Shown: positions 10,227 to 21,163, counted from the stretch's first letter. The stretch is DNA of 64,000 nt from Petrolisthes cinctipes (GCA_033782935.1 JAWQEG010001425.1:110001-174000), one strand, 5' to 3'. Notes: generated by a model not told the origin, from the letters alone. Program-made: numbers and translations.

Positions 10227-11270
10227 ATGGCAGAGGAAACAAGTGGACCCAGATTAAGAAATCAGACAACTGTTCAGCAAGAAATCAATGAAGAAAGCAC
10301 AAATGAAACTAGACCTGGAAAATGACATTGATATGATACATGGAAAAAGGGTAAAGTTAAGGTACACTTCTTGAGGACACTATTGTCTCCTGCTAAGGGA
10401 TGAGAAGGAAGTTTGGAAGAAAACAGAAGAAATAATGCTGACATTGGGCAGTGATGAAAAGGAAAAGAAAAAGAAGATAGAAAAACTGCACCTACAATTT
10501 GGTCATCCCACATGTAGGAGGTTAATTCAGCTATTGAAAGATGGAGACATTGATGATGAGATGTGTTTTGTTCATGCTGAGGAGGTGTCAAATAGCTGTA
10601 AAATATGTATGAAGTACAGGAAAACACCATCAACACCAGTTGTGAGTGTGACTATGGCAAAAGAGTTCAACCAAGTTGTAGCAATAGATCTAAAGGAGTA
10701 TAAGAAGGGTGATACATATTTTCTTCATAAGGTAGATATGGCTACAAGGTTCTCAAAATCATGTGTAACAAAAAGTAAAGAACCTAAGGAGATTGTTGAA
10801 AAAGTCATTGAAACATGGTTGGGAACTGGTTTAGGAGCTTCTGTGAAGTTTTTATGTGATAATGGTGGGGAGTTTGTCAACACCACATTCCTTGATAGGT
10901 GTGAAAATATGAACATTCAAGTGATGCATACACCAGCATATTCACCCTTCAGTAATGGCCTGTGTGAACGTAACCATGCAGTAATAGATGAAATGGTGGC
11001 AAAAATAATAACAGAGCAACCAAAATTGTCATTAAGAGTAGCCTTAGCTTGGGCAGTTAATGCAAAGAACTGTGTTCAGATGGTGGGAGGGTTTCAGCCA
11101 GTATCAACTTGTATATGGAAGGAATCCTAACCTGCCATGTACCCTGAATGATGAACTTCCCGCTCTAGAAGGTACAATGTCCAGTGAGATTGTTGCCAAA
11201 CATCTCAATGCTAGCCACTCATCAAGGAAGGCTTTTATTGCTGCTGAAGCCTCTGAGAAAATTTGACGTG
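10227..11270 (+). pseudogene. Copia gag remnant and integrase
   Basis: MAEETSGPRLRNQTTVQQEI starts at 10227 and stops after about 33 codons. The frame resuming near 10326 holds one TGA before GHYCLLLRDEKEVW. The GAG-pre-integrase zinc finger follows (H-x3-H in LQFGHPTCRR-type context, then CKICMKY). The integrase core has the DDE triad: D in AIDLKEY, D in FLCDNGGEF, and E in SNGLCERNHA. A frameshift near 11105 moves the reading to YQLVYGRNPNLPCTLND, which stops at 11264. The catalytic residues survive but the polyprotein is broken. Confidence 0.88.
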
Positions 11271-11395
11271 CACTAAGACATAAAGTTAGAACCACTAAGA
11301 AGCCACTTGAAAATGGAGATCAAGTTTATTTCAAGAGAGAAGATCAAAAGGAGTGGAAAGGACCAGCTGTAATCATTGGTCAAGATGGTAAAACA

Positions 11396-12538
11396 ATGAT
11401 TCTGAAGTATGGTTCAAATACTGTAAGAGTCCATGAAAACCATGTTCAGGAAATACCATACAGTTTTGACACAGACACCAAAGATGGGAGAAACTCACTA
11501 CTTGACACACTCAGACATCAAACAAAAGAAGTTAAAACTGAGAAGAAAGAGATTGAAGCAGTTATAAATCAAGTTGAAAATCCTGTAGAAAGTTATGACA
11601 AAGAAGAAGAAGAATATCACAGTATAGTTGAGGATACACATGAAGATAGTGTGAGAGTCAAAAGTATCCCAAAGATTGGACAGAAAGTAAAGTTCCTTTC
11701 AAAAGAGTCAGATGAGTGGCAGACAGTAACTATGCATAGTCGTGCTGGAAAAGCAATAGGAAAATACAGTAATTATGAGGATGGAAGCTTATCAGCCCTT
11801 GACTGGAACAGAGATGTAGAAAAGTGGATACCTATATTAGAAGAGAATGGAGTACAGGAACCCAGTGAAATAGTAATGGCTTGTGAAAACATGGAGAATC
11901 AAGAACTTGACAAGGCAAAACAAGAAGAAATGAGAAGTTGGAAGAATTTTGGTGTGTATGAGGAAGTTACAAACATGGGTCAAAATGAACTCTCAGTTCG
12001 ATGGGTAGTAACTGAAAAAGAAAATAAGGATGGAAAAAAGAAAATTAAAGCAAGGTTGGTTGCTAGAGGTTTTGAGGAAAAAGAAGAAGTTCAGTCAGAT
12101 TTTCCCACTGTTAGTAAAGAAATGTTGAGGTCTTTTGTTGCAATACTGTCTTCTAAAAAGTGGGGAGTGAACTCAATTGACATTAAGGCTGCATTCCTAC
12201 AGAGTGAACGGTTTGAGTGTGATGTGTATCTTATTCCTCCTACTGAGGCAGGTGGTGATAGTACTGTTCTGTGGAAATTACAAAAATGTGTATGTGGCGT
12301 CAATGATGCAGCTAGGAGGTGGTATCTCACAGTGAAAATCTTCATGTTGAAAATGGGATGTACTCAGGTAAAAACTGACCCTGCAGCGAGAGTTGTGTGA
12401 TATGTTTTGGATGCATGTAGATCACTTCTTGTGGGGAGGAACAAAGAGATTGGAAAATGTTGTCATTGCCAAAATAAGAAGTCAGTTTCAGGTTAAGGAA
12501 CAAAATAAAGACATTTTCAAATATATTGGACTAAGTAT
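11396..12538 (+). pseudogene. Copia reverse transcriptase
   Basis: An open frame from 11396 to 12400 covers the integrase C-terminal tail, a charged linker and the RT fingers/palm. Visible motifs are WVVTEKENKDGKKKIKARLV, ARGFEE, FPTVSKE, and SIDIKAAFLQ with the first catalytic Asp. After a frame change at ~12400 the active-site box reads MHVDHFLWGGT (about 12414-12440). The usual paired aspartates (VDD) are V-D-H here. Both arms carry the same change, so the element was already inactive before the duplication. Confidence 0.88.
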
Positions 12539-13359
12539 TGTACAGAATGAATGATCAGGGTGTCAAAATTCATCAGAATGAGTACTGTAAACTTTTGGAA
12601 GCTGTAAATGTAAGTGCTGTGAGAGGACTAAATAAGAGGTTGGAATGTAATGAAGAAGAAAAGGAGAGTTTCAGGAGTTTGGTGGGCCAACTAGGGTGGT
12701 TATGTACCAATTCAAGGCCTGATCTGTCATATGATGTGTTAGAACTTAGCTGCAAAGTAAATCATCCTAAAGTAGGAGATTTGATCGAGGCAAATAAATG
12801 TCTAAGAAAAGCCTGTACTTTTGAAAATTCAATGTACTTTCCAGAAGTTGGTGATACCTCTAGTTGTAAGTTAGTTGTGTACAGTGATGCTTCTTATGCT
12901 GGTCTCCCAGATGGATCTAGTAGTGCTGGGGGCTTTGTGATTTTCCTTGTAGGAGAAAATGGAAATAGTTGTCCTTTGTATTGGGAAGCAAAGAGGATGA
13001 GAAGAGTTGTGAGGAGCACCCTTGCAGCTGAAACTCTAGCAGCTACTGAGGCAGTAGATATTATGGCCTAGTATCTTGGAAATATGTTGTCTCAGATATT
13101 GTATGATAATGAAAGCAGGTTGCCTGTAGAACTTTATGTAGATAACCATTCACTTTATGATAATGTGTACTCTGTGAAAAATGTTTCAGAGAAGAGATTA
13201 AGAATTGACATAACTATTCTCAAAGAAATGGTTCAGAGTGGAGAGTTGAAAGTGTTTTGGTTAGAGTCAAAGGCACAATTGGCTGATGTGTTAACAAAGA
13301 AAGGAGTGAATTCTTTGAAGATAGCTTGTGTTTTTGAAAATGGATGTTTGGGATTGTAA
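12538..13359 (+). pseudogene. Copia RT C-terminus and RNase H
   Basis: Two blocks (12538-13071 and 13084-13359) separated by a TAG encode QLGWLCTNSRPDLSYDV and then the RNase H domain. Its motifs are VVYSDASYAG, the catalytic E in STLAAETLA, YVDNHSLYD and ...AQLADVLTKKG, a typical Copia ending. The TAG after DIMA at 13069-13071 is present in both arms. Confidence 0.88.
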
Positions 13360-13534
13360 GCTAACAAATTAACTGAAGTATATTAATTTCGTAAAAAGAA
13401 CAATAATTTTTTATGTTCTATTTGCCTATAAGTTTTTTATTTTTATACTGTTGTCATCTATTTGAGCTGCATGGACAGTTATCATTAGTTTGAATATAAT
13501 TCCATTTTATTTAGAAGAGAGGGAATATTTTAAA

Positions 13535-13572
13535 TATGTTCAATTTGTGTGAGATGTTACATAGAGAGATAG

Positions 13573-13616
<44 letters not shown>

Positions 13617-13862
13617 TGAAAAGTCAAGAAAATTGAATACCAAACATATTATACATGTTAACTATGTTAAATTTGTGTGAGATGTTATGCTCCGCGCTTC
13701 ACGAAATGTCATTTGTTTATGTTTTGGAGATGTGTGAGTGAGAGAGGTGGTGGTTGACACTGGCTGCTACGTTCCATGTGTGTTGCCTCCAGAATTATAA
13801 AGTTAATTTCCTTGCTCCTGTGCCTCTGCTTTATCCTGCCATATGTATCTACCAGCTCAACA
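13535..13862 (+). repeat. Copia 3' LTR region, interrupted
   Basis: A polypurine run (GAAGAGAGGGA, about 13515) is followed by an LTR start-like piece (ATGTTCAATTTGTGTGAGAT) that stops at ~13560 in a GATA/(AAT)n block (13562-13616). A complete LTR then runs 13656-13862. The 3' LTR is therefore either split by microsatellite expansion or was duplicated in part. Confidence 0.75.
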
Positions 13863-14354
13863 CAATGAGAGGACACAGTAAGAAATTAATTAAAAGAAGA
13901 GGAGATAAAGATGTACAGATATATAGATTTCCAAATAGAGTAATAGACGAATTGAATAAATTACCAGAAGAAGTGGTGTGTGTCAAAAACTTACACACAC
14001 ACACACACACACACACACAAATATGTACAGAAATATAGCTTTCCAAATAGAGTAAAAGACGAATTGAATAAATTACCAGAAGAAGTGGTGTGTGTCAAAA
14101 ACACACACACACACACACACACAAATATGTACAGAAATATAGCTTTCCAAATAGAGTAATAGATGAATGGAATAAATTACCAGAAGTGGTGTGTGTCAAA
14201 AACATACACACACACACACACATATTATGTACTGTACACACACGCAATATTATGTACTGTACACACACACACACACACACACACAATATTATGTACTGTA
14301 CACACACACACACACAATATTATGTACTGTACACACACACACATATTATGTACT

Positions 14355-14387
<33 letters not shown>

Positions 14388-14810
14388 ATTATGTACTGTA
14401 CACACACACACACACACACATAATATTATGTACTGTACACACACACTATGAAGAAAGACTAGCGAAACTAAAATTACCTAAACTAGAAGAAAGATGAAAG
14501 AGAGGTGATATGATTATGGTTTACAAATGTGTCACAGAAAAAGAAAAGATAGATATATATAACTTATGTCAACAAGGAATACCTACAATGAGAGGACATA
14601 GTAAGAAATTAATTAAAAGAAGAGGAGATTAAGATGCACAGAAATATAGCTTTCCAAATAGAGTAATAGACGAATGGAACAAATTACCAGAAGAAGTGGT
14701 GTGTGTCAAAAACATACATAACTTTAAAGAAAAATATGATAATTGTGATTTAAAATACGGGACATTACGAGCTTGACTCAATCCTGTAAAGATACAAATA
14801 GGTAAGAACA
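13863..14810 (+). mobile_element. LINE-E C-terminal fragments, internally amplified
   Basis: The segment GHSKKLIKRRGDKDVQIYRF, FPNRVIDEWNKLPEEVVCVK is a typical C-terminus of CR1/Jockey-group LINEs. It occurs about three times (13866, 14030, 14130), separated by (CA)n. A further copy near 14450 begins YEERLAKLKLPKLEER, continues RGDMIMVYKCV, and runs to KYGTLRA at 14775. The right arm has four partial blocks, so the array changes length. Confidence 0.75.
14200..14446. repeat. (CA)n / ATATTATGTACTGTA minisatellite
   Basis: CACACA runs of variable length alternate with ATATTATGTACTGTA about seven times. Translation in several frames gives only His/Thr-rich repeat strings. Confidence 0.93.
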
Positions 14811-14814
14811 TATT

Positions 14815-15060
14815 ATGTACTGTACACATACACACACACACACAATTAAACCCAAACACAGTCACTCACCTAGATGGTCAGGTGGCAATCCCTCTCAGCT
14901 GGCAACACTGGACACTGGCAACACTGATCTAGGGCTGGATACCACAGTGTTGCCAACTACAGGAGAATCGCCCTACATTTTGGACATTTCAACCTCGCGG
15001 CAGAATATCAGTGTTGCCAACTATAGGATAATCGCCGTACATTTTTACAAAATCTGAAAA
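14815..15060. repeat. GTGTTGCC-containing repeat unit
   Basis: The region contains CAACACTGG, CAGTGTTGCCAACTA and TCAGTGTTGCCAACTATAGG in direct and inverted orientation with a shared ATCGCCSTACATTTT block. This is a short dispersed repeat rather than a gene. The right-arm copy is at 47270-47500. Confidence 0.6.
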
Positions 15061-15079
15061 AAAAATGTTGGGGGTACTA

Positions 15080-15370
15080 TCAAATAAACAAAAAAGGAAT
15101 ATGTTATGAAAATATTATTATATAAACATGTTATGAAAGTACTATTATATAAACAGAAAAAATTATGTTAAAAAATTATTATATAAACAAAAAATATATA
15201 TATTAAGAAAGCATTATTATATAAACAGAAAATAAATATGTTAAGAAAGTATTATTATATAAACAGAAAAGAAATATATATAAAAAGTAATATTAAATAC
15301 ACAGAAAAGAAATATGTTAATACTGATAAATAAACAGAAAATAAATATGTTAAGAAAATACTATTAAATA
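15080..15370. repeat. AT-rich minisatellite (TATATAAACAGAAAA units)
   Basis: About eight units of 30-40 bases read TATTATTATATAAACAGAAAA followed by TATGTTAAGAAAG. The mirror copy is at 46935-47250. Confidence 0.9.
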
Positions 15371-15534
15371 AAATATCTATTACCCTCAATTATCATATGT
15401 ATGTATGTTTATGCATTTAAAAAAATAATGTATGAAATCATTAGAAAAAATGTAGTTAGGGCGCCCTGTGTTGTTCAACCAATCAGGTGCCGGCTTTTAA
15501 GTGACTAACCCCCCCCCCCCCCCCGAAAAAAAAA

Positions 15535-16420
15535 ATATATATATATAAAAAAAAGAAGCATAGTTTATCACACACAAAAAAGTTAATCACAAAAAAAAAA
15601 TATATATATAATAATAATGATAATAATAATAAGCATAGTTTATCAGACACACAAATGAAAAGGATAGTTTATCACAAAAAAAAAAATAAAATAATAATAA
15701 GCCTAGTTTATCACACAAAAAAAAGCATAGTTAAAAAAAATTAATAATAATAATAACAATAATTATAAGCCTAGTTTATCACACACACACAAAAAAAGTA
15801 TAGTTTATCACACACACAAAAAAAAGCATAGTTTATCACCAAAAAAGAAGAAGCATAGTTTAACACAAAAAAAAAGCATAGTTTATTCGCACACAAAAAA
15901 AGAAACAGTTTATCACCAAAAAAAAGAAACAAGAAGCATAGTTTATATAAAAAAAGAAAGAAACATAATTTATCACCAAAAGGAAAAAGAAGAAGCATAG
16001 TTTATCACAAACAAAAAAAATAATAATAGGCATCGTTTATCACCAAAAAAAGAAGCATCGTTTATCACACAAAAAAGCAGCATAGTTTATCACCAAAAAA
16101 AAAAAAAAAAAAAAAAAAACACACAAGCAGAGTTTATCACACACAAAAAAAAAGAAGAAGTATAGCTTATCACAAAAAAGAAATAAAAAAAGCATAGTTT
16201 ATCACCAAAAGAAAAAAGAAGTATAGTTTATTACCATAAGAAATAATAAACAGTATCACACAAAAAAAAAACCCAGTTTATCATAAAAAGAAAGAAAGAA
16301 AGAAACAGTTTATCACAAAAAAAAAAATATATATAAAACGATACAGTTTATCATAAAAAAAATAAAATATAAATCATAGTTTATCACCAAAAAAAAAAAC
16401 AGAATCATAGTTTTTCAGGT
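15535..16420. repeat. Long degenerate minisatellite (GCATAGTTTATCACAA units)
   Basis: Roughly thirty units consist of AGCATAGTTTATCACAC/CCA followed by a variable A-rich or AAT spacer. The mirror copy is at 45895-46800 with different homopolymer lengths. No coding content. Confidence 0.93.
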
Positions 16421-16469
16421 GACAGTAGTAAACACAGAAAATGTGTTGTAACGTAAGTAGACTTCCTCA

Positions 16470-16935
16470 GACTTTTTTCCCCGGTCATTTCCTGTACTTT
16501 ACCACGGTTAGGTCCCGGTAGTTTGCCCAGGTTAGGTCCCAGTAGTCTGATGTGGTTAGGTTAGGTTAGGTTAGGTTAGGTCAGGCTAATGTCAAAATAC
16601 CCCATCTGAATATGCCCTATCTTGGAAATGGGGCATTTGTGGAGGAAATGCCATAGAAGAAAATAGTCTTAAAATTGTCTAAATAAGTGGGTAATGAAGG
16701 TAGAAAACCCATATGCAATAACGGTAATTCTTTCAATATTTACTGGCTAGGTCAGGTTAGGTCAGATTAATTTCCAAAATATGTTTGTAAAATGGGGAAC
16801 ATCTCTAAAACGGGGCATCTCCCAGAGAAACACCATAGATGAAAAGTGTGTTAGAATGGTCCAAAATAGTGGTTAATGATACTAAAATATACAATATAGT
16901 GAATGAACTACTTCTATACGTTTACCTATAATAAT
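16470..16935. mobile_element. MITE-1 (partial) followed by MITE-2
   Basis: Positions 16470-16744 match MITE-1 from CCGGTCATTTCCTG to its 3' end TTCAATATTTACT, missing the first ~60 bases. Positions 16745-16935 match MITE-2, recognised by AACGGGGCAT, CACCATAGATGAAAAGTGTG and TTAGAATGGTCCAAAATAGT. The right-arm copy is at 45425-45860. Confidence 0.7.
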
Positions 16936-17037
16936 AATAATAATAATAATAATATATTACCTTTCATTATCTTCTTCCATGACCTGGTTAGCACCTGACC
17001 AATTCTGTTGACATTACATTAGGTTAGGTTAGGTTTA

Positions 17038-17087
<50 letters not shown>

Positions 17088-17318
17088 TAATAATAATAAA
17101 ATACCATTGAAGAAAAGTGTCTTAGAATGTTATAAATTAGCGAGAAAAAAAGGTAAAAACTTTGTATTAAAAAACAGTAATAGAATAGATTAAAATAATA
17201 ATAATAAAAATAATAACATATACATACATACATATAGTCTATTTTCACTGATTTACATAACAATAAAATATTGAGAGAGAGAGAGAGAGAGAGAGAAAAC
17301 CAATAAAATAATGGGTAC
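16936..17318. repeat. (AAT)n and (GA)n microsatellites with empty piggyBac site
   Basis: AAT repeats occupy 16930-16955, 17040-17100 and 17190-17215, and a (GA)n run lies at 17273-17296. TTAA at 17167-17170 (TTTGTATTAAAAAACAG) is the unoccupied counterpart of the piggyBac insertion site in the right arm (41715-41718 / 45108-45111). Confidence 0.88.
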
Positions 17319-17573
17319 GGTATCTATTGAAAGAATTAATGTTTTGTAGCAGTGTTGCCAGATCCAGCTAGGTCCCAAAATTTTGCCCTGGTCATTTCCT
17401 GTACTTTGCCACGGTTATTTCCCAGTAGTTTGCCCATGTTAGGTCCCGGTAGTTTGCCCAGGTTAAGTTAGGTTAGGTTAGGTTAGGTTAGGTCAGGTCA
17501 GATTAGGTCAGGTCAGGTTTGGTTAGGTCACGTTAGGTCAGGTCAGGTCAGGTTAGGTAAGGATATGAATTGG
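17319..17573. repeat. MITE-1 5' part grading into TTAGG-like array
   Basis: MITE-1 sequence begins GGTATCTATTGAAAGAATTA at 17319. At about 17460 it becomes GGTTAGGTTAGGTCAGGTCA-type pentamers through 17573. TTAGG is the common arthropod telomeric pentamer, but here it is an expansion of the internal GGTTAGG words of MITE-1. The right-arm array (41277-41440) is longer. Confidence 0.8.
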
Positions 17574-17817
17574 TTGGGTCTATCTTTGTTTCAATTATTA
17601 ATGAGTTTGAAATATAGTTGAATGGTGGTAAGTTGTATAAAGCAAATATAAGAACCTAAGAAGTATAAGACTGACTCTGGAGAAAAAAGTGTCTACAGCA
17701 ACAAGAAGTGGACTAAAACAAAGGAAGAAGTTACCATCCCAGGATCAGCTGATTAATGAAACATGACTGAAGGAGGAAGGGGATAACAGATGTAAACAAG
17801 TAGAGGAGGAAGCTCAA

Positions 17818-18597
17818 GGTTTGTCCAGACTGCAACAACTCTGATGCTGCATTTTGGTGTGGTCTTTGTGAATTCTGGCATCATATTAAGTGTGAAGGAG
17901 TATCAAGGGAAGTACTGTATATATAAATTTTTAAACAGGAGTGATGCTAGTAAACTACACTGGTATTACAATAAGTGTGATAATGTTGCTGTCAAGGTCC
18001 TGAGTCACATTTACAAAGCTGGAAAAGAGACAAGATGTAGTGGAAACAAAGATGAAAAACCTAGAAAAGGAGACAACTGCCAAGCTTCTTGTTTTTGAGA
18101 ATGAGATAGCAGTAGTAAAGGGCAGAATTAGCACAGAAATGGATGAAGTGAAAGAGAAATTGGAAGTACAAAAAGTGTTGGAACTAGGAAAGTTGGATAA
18201 GTTTCAAGAGGTTCAGAAGGATATTAATGATATAAAAGGTAAGTAACTTGAAGAAGTTAAGGAGAAAGTTTGCATTGAGGTGAAGAATGATTTAGTATAA
18301 TCCTGCAAAGATGTTGTGAAGGAGGAGACCCAAAATATTTGCAACTCACATAGTGCTACAAAAGTAAGCAAAAGTGTGATTGCAGAGGAGACAGTGGAAC
18401 AAGTGAAGGATATGTTACACAGAGAGAATAATATAGTACTGCACAGAATGCCGGAAGAAATTATAAGTGGATTTAACATGGAGGAGAGAGAAGACAAGAT
18501 GAGACATGATAAACTAATGTTTAAAGAGATTTGTGGAGAGCTGAACCTAAATTGTTTTGATAGTAAAGATGAGGATCATGAGAAACTTGTATAAACT
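17818..18597 (+). pseudogene. LINE-C ORF1 with PHD-like zinc finger and coiled coil
   Basis: Translation from about 17820 gives VCPDCNNSDAAFWCGLCEFW then HHIKCEGVS: the C-x2-C, WC-x2-C, W-H, C order of a PHD finger. After a frameshift near 17932 it reads LHWYYNKCD, where the next expected Cys-x2-Cys pair has Tyr for its first Cys. A heptad-rich segment (ENEIAVVKGRISTEMDEVKE) follows. The left arm has a stop at 18244-18246 where the right arm has Leu, and frame changes around 18300. PHD-bearing ORF1 proteins are known in CR1-group LINEs. Confidence 0.75.
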
Positions 18598-19105
18598 AAA
18601 GAATGTTAAGGAACTTTTATTCAGGAATGTGTCAGTGTATCATGATGTGACGAGAGAGGAACGGGAATAAGAAAAGGAACTAAGGAAACAGGCCAAAGAG
18701 AAGAGTGAGGAGGAGAAGGATGTGGTAAGAGGGAAGCCATGGAAGCGGTATCTACTGTGTGTAAAGAGAAACCAAGAGGAAAATATCCAGTAAAGATGAG
18801 GCAGAATGGAGAAAAGATTAAGTCTCAAAATAAGATACATGTGATGTTTAGTAATGTTGATACTTTTACATGTGACAACTTGAGGTAAGAATAGGAGATA
18901 TGAGAGTGAAACCCCATGTGATAATAATACTGGAGGTGAAGCCAAAGAACTATAGATATGAAAAGAGTATTGTAGAGTTTAATATCAAGGGATACAAATT
19001 ATTAGGAAAAAATATATCTGAAGAAAGCTGTGGGAGAGGTTTGTTGATGTATGTGAAACATGGGGTGTCCTATAGTATTGAGGAAGGTGGTGATTTATGT
19101 GAATA

Positions 19106-19378
19106 CAGGCAATTCTCATTTTACACTGGCATTATGTATGTGAAATAGTGTGTGTGTAATGAATGTATGTACTGTATACACTTATTGTACACTATATTAC
19201 ACACCCAATATACAAGTGTACTGTACAATGAGGGTTTTCTGTACACAGTTTCATTACACACATTACATTACACACCCAATATACAAGTGTACTGTACAAT
19301 GAGGGTTTTCTGTACACAGTTTCATTACACACACTACATTACACACCCAATATACAAGTGTAAAATGAGAATTGTCTG
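19106..19378. mobile_element. MITE-4 (TA target) with 2-unit internal minisatellite
   Basis: Terminal inverted repeats begin CAGGCAATTCTCATTTTACA (left) and CAGACAATTCTCATTTTACA (right), flanked by TA at 19104-19105 and 19379-19380. The interior carries two 71-base units with CAATGAGGGTTTTCTGTACA. It disrupts the LINE-C endonuclease between CEY and VNIKGTED. Confidence 0.9.
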
Positions 19379-19641
19379 TATATAAAAGTGAATATAAAAG
19401 GTACAGAGGACTTATTGTTCACAGCTGTATATAGGAGTCCAAATAGCATCACTGAGAATAACAACAGGTTATTGGATCTACAACAAGAAATAGGTGAACA
19501 AAGAACGAAACACAAAATAGATATAGGCGATTTTAATTTGCCTAACATAAACTGGACAACAGGCACAGCATCCAGCGGAGACCAATACAGTCAGAGTTTT
19601 ATAGAAAAAATAAGAGATTGTTTCTTTGTGCAACATAACAA

Positions 19642-19850
19642 GATGTAGAGGGAGTGAAAAGTGGATTTTTTTTTTTTTTTCTATACCTCAACCTCGGGGC
19701 TGTAGGGTGTCAGTAGCCCGTGACTCTTGTGAGGCCCCGAGATTATTGGGTGTCGCACTAGATGAGACAATGGAGCTTCATGGTGGTGATGTTGGTACCG
19801 TAGCTTCTCTTCTGTCCCACTAGATGACCCACACCTTATTTATACACGTC
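19642..19850. mobile_element. Unclassified insertion in LINE-C endonuclease (poly-T bearing)
   Basis: Endonuclease coding stops after FFVQH and resumes at VFTDDDVRVEGIE. Between them lies ~200 bases with a (T)15 run followed by CTATACCTCAACCTCGGGGC and TGTAGGGTGTCAGTAGCCCG. Read on the minus strand it ends in poly-A, as a retroposon would. The right-arm copy is at 38715-38925 and a fragment lies at about 1945. I could not define a target duplication. Confidence 0.55.
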
Positions 19851-20324
19851 ACTTGTGTTTACTGACGATGACGTAAGAGTAGAGGGGATTGAAGTAGACA
19901 GCCCCCTCGGAAAAAGTGATCATGCCTGCATAACTTTTCATTGTGATATAGAACCAAAGATAAGGAAGACAAAGAAGAAGGTGTATTTATATGAAAGAGG
20001 AAATTATTTAGAAATGAAGGAGAAACTAAATATAGACTGGAAAGACCACTTTAATACTGAAGACATCGATGACATGTGGAATAGATTTATAACTAAATTG
20101 TAGGAAGTTATCAGTGATTGTATACCATGCAGAATGTTTAAGGAAAGGGAATCAAGGAAAACCTTAAACAGTGAATTTACCCATGAATAGGAAACTGAGG
20201 GCAAAGATTAAGAAAAAGCAAAGGAACGATTGAGGAAAATGGCAGAAAGAAATAACAGACAGTGGGAATAGGGAATATCAGAGAGTGCAATGTTGAGTAC
20301 AGACATTTAAATAACCAAGAAACG

Positions 20325-20765
20325 GGGCATTTGAGGAAGGAAAACAATAGGAGAAAAGTGTCTTAGAATGGTCCAAAATAGTGGGTAATGACAGTAAAAT
20401 ATCTATTATACAGTAAGGTCCACTTCTGTACCTTTACCAAAACGTACGCAATAACGGTAATTCATTTAATATTTACCAAAAATTCACACATTTACTCTTA
20501 TAACAATAATTAAGGCATTATGCAAGAAGATCCGGTAAAGGTACAGAAGTGGACCTTACTGTATAATAGATATTTTACTGTCATTACCCACTATTTTGGA
20601 CCATTCTAAGACACTTTTCTTCTATGGTTTTTCTTCCTCAAATGCCCCGTTTTCAAGATAGGGCATATTCAAATGGGGCATTTTGAAATTAGCCCGACCT
20701 TACCTGGTCTAAATAAGTGGGTAATGAAGGTAGAAAAAACGTATGCAATAACGGTAATTCATTCA
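20325..20765. mobile_element. MITE-2 / MITE-1 composite at inner palindrome edge
   Basis: MITE-2 (GGGGCATTTGAGGAAGGAAAA ... AAGGTCCACTTCTGTACCTTT) runs to about 20435. A second MITE-2 in the opposite orientation starts at about 20535 (GGTAAAGGTACAGAAGTGGA), and a MITE-1 end follows to about 20773. The arm boundary at 20320 abuts this composite directly. Confidence 0.7.
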
Positions 20766-20773
20766 ATATTTAC

Positions 20774-21163
20774 CTTAATTTAGTACCATGATTTATAATA
20801 ATGTTGTTGTCTGATGATGATTATAATAGTGTTGAGTTCAGCTGTCTAATTTTTGGAGGTGATGGTGGTGGGTCACGTGGGTGTTGTTGTCTGTGTACAA
20901 GTGTTGCCAGATCACCACCACCATGATGATGAATGAGAGTCACCCGCGTTCGGGTGTAGCCTTTGCAACGGCGCTCTCTCACTGTCTTCCTCTGCAGACT
21001 CTGCAGAGAGAAAACAAAAAACAGCACCAAAGAATACATGTATACACATCATACTTTCATTCTCTATATCCTATACAACCTGCTCGTCCCTATATACTCA
21101 GTTTCTCTTCAACCATACCCTTTCCAGAAATTCTTTCACACTCTCTATTATCACTGGACTGTA
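20774..21163 (-). other. Exon-like unit, copy B
   Basis: This is a third copy of the unit at 4162-4526, with the same minus-strand CTCTCTGCAG acceptor and SAEEDSERAP frame. It contains TTAGTACCATGATTTATAAT at its outer edge, as the right-arm copy does and the left-arm copy does not. Confidence 0.3.

Larger units (their letters stand above)
9993..13862 (+). mobile_element. Ty1/Copia LTR retrotransposon, gag-deleted (left arm)
   Basis: A 5' LTR, an initiator-tRNA primer-binding site, a start codon-like gag remnant, integrase, reverse transcriptase, RNase H and a 3' LTR-like repeat occur in Copia order. Most of gag and protease is absent: about 30 gag codons (10227-10325) run almost directly into the pre-integrase region. 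The integrase and RT style (DNGGEFVN, KARLVARGFEE, a VDHFLWGGT box) resembles GalEA-type Copia elements of crustaceans, by family resemblance only. It has in-frame stops and cannot transpose autonomously. Confidence 0.92.
4162..20320 (+). repeat. Left arm of giant imperfect palindrome
   Basis: Nearly every element from here to 20320 recurs in reverse order and on the opposite strand between 58500 and 38248. The integrase-region translations (231 residues) differ at only three positions between arms (F/C, R/K, S/P). The inner edge is sharp: after ...ACATTTAAATAACCAAG the left side enters MITE-2 sequence while the right arm continues through LINE-C. The left arm is about 4 kb shorter, mainly because it lacks the piggyBac element, one MITE-1 and minisatellite units. 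Confidence 0.93.
17640..20320 (+). mobile_element. LINE-C (CR1-like), ORF1 and endonuclease, left-arm copy
   Basis: ORF1 (PHD-type zinc finger plus coiled coil) and the 5' part of ORF2 (endonuclease and start of the EN-RT linker) are recognisable. The copy is interrupted by MITE-4 (19106-19378) and a poly-T-bearing insertion (19642-19850). It is cut off at 20320, the inner boundary of the palindrome arm. The right-arm copy continues past this point into the reverse transcriptase. Confidence 0.85.
18880..20320 (+). pseudogene. LINE-C ORF2 endonuclease (EEP) domain
   Basis: Segments reading SCGRGLLMYVKHGVSYSIE, FTAVYRSPNSITENNNRLL, DIGDFNLPNINW and KSDHACITFHCDIEP are the successive motifs of the LINE APE-type endonuclease (G-R-G-L..Y, YR.PN, GDFN.P.I.W, SDH). 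The domain is split by two insertions. The N-terminal catalytic motif is not recognisable upstream of MRVKPHVIIILEVKPKN. Stops occur at 20101 and beyond. Confidence 0.82.

Noticed and set aside
14090..14497. His/Thr/Cys/Val-rich frames
   Set aside because: (CA)n/(TG)n repeat translations around LINE-E fragments.
17024..17263. Tyrosine-rich minus-strand frame
   Set aside because: Translation of (AAT)n/(ATT)n repeats; the mirrored right-arm frame at 45136 has a different length.
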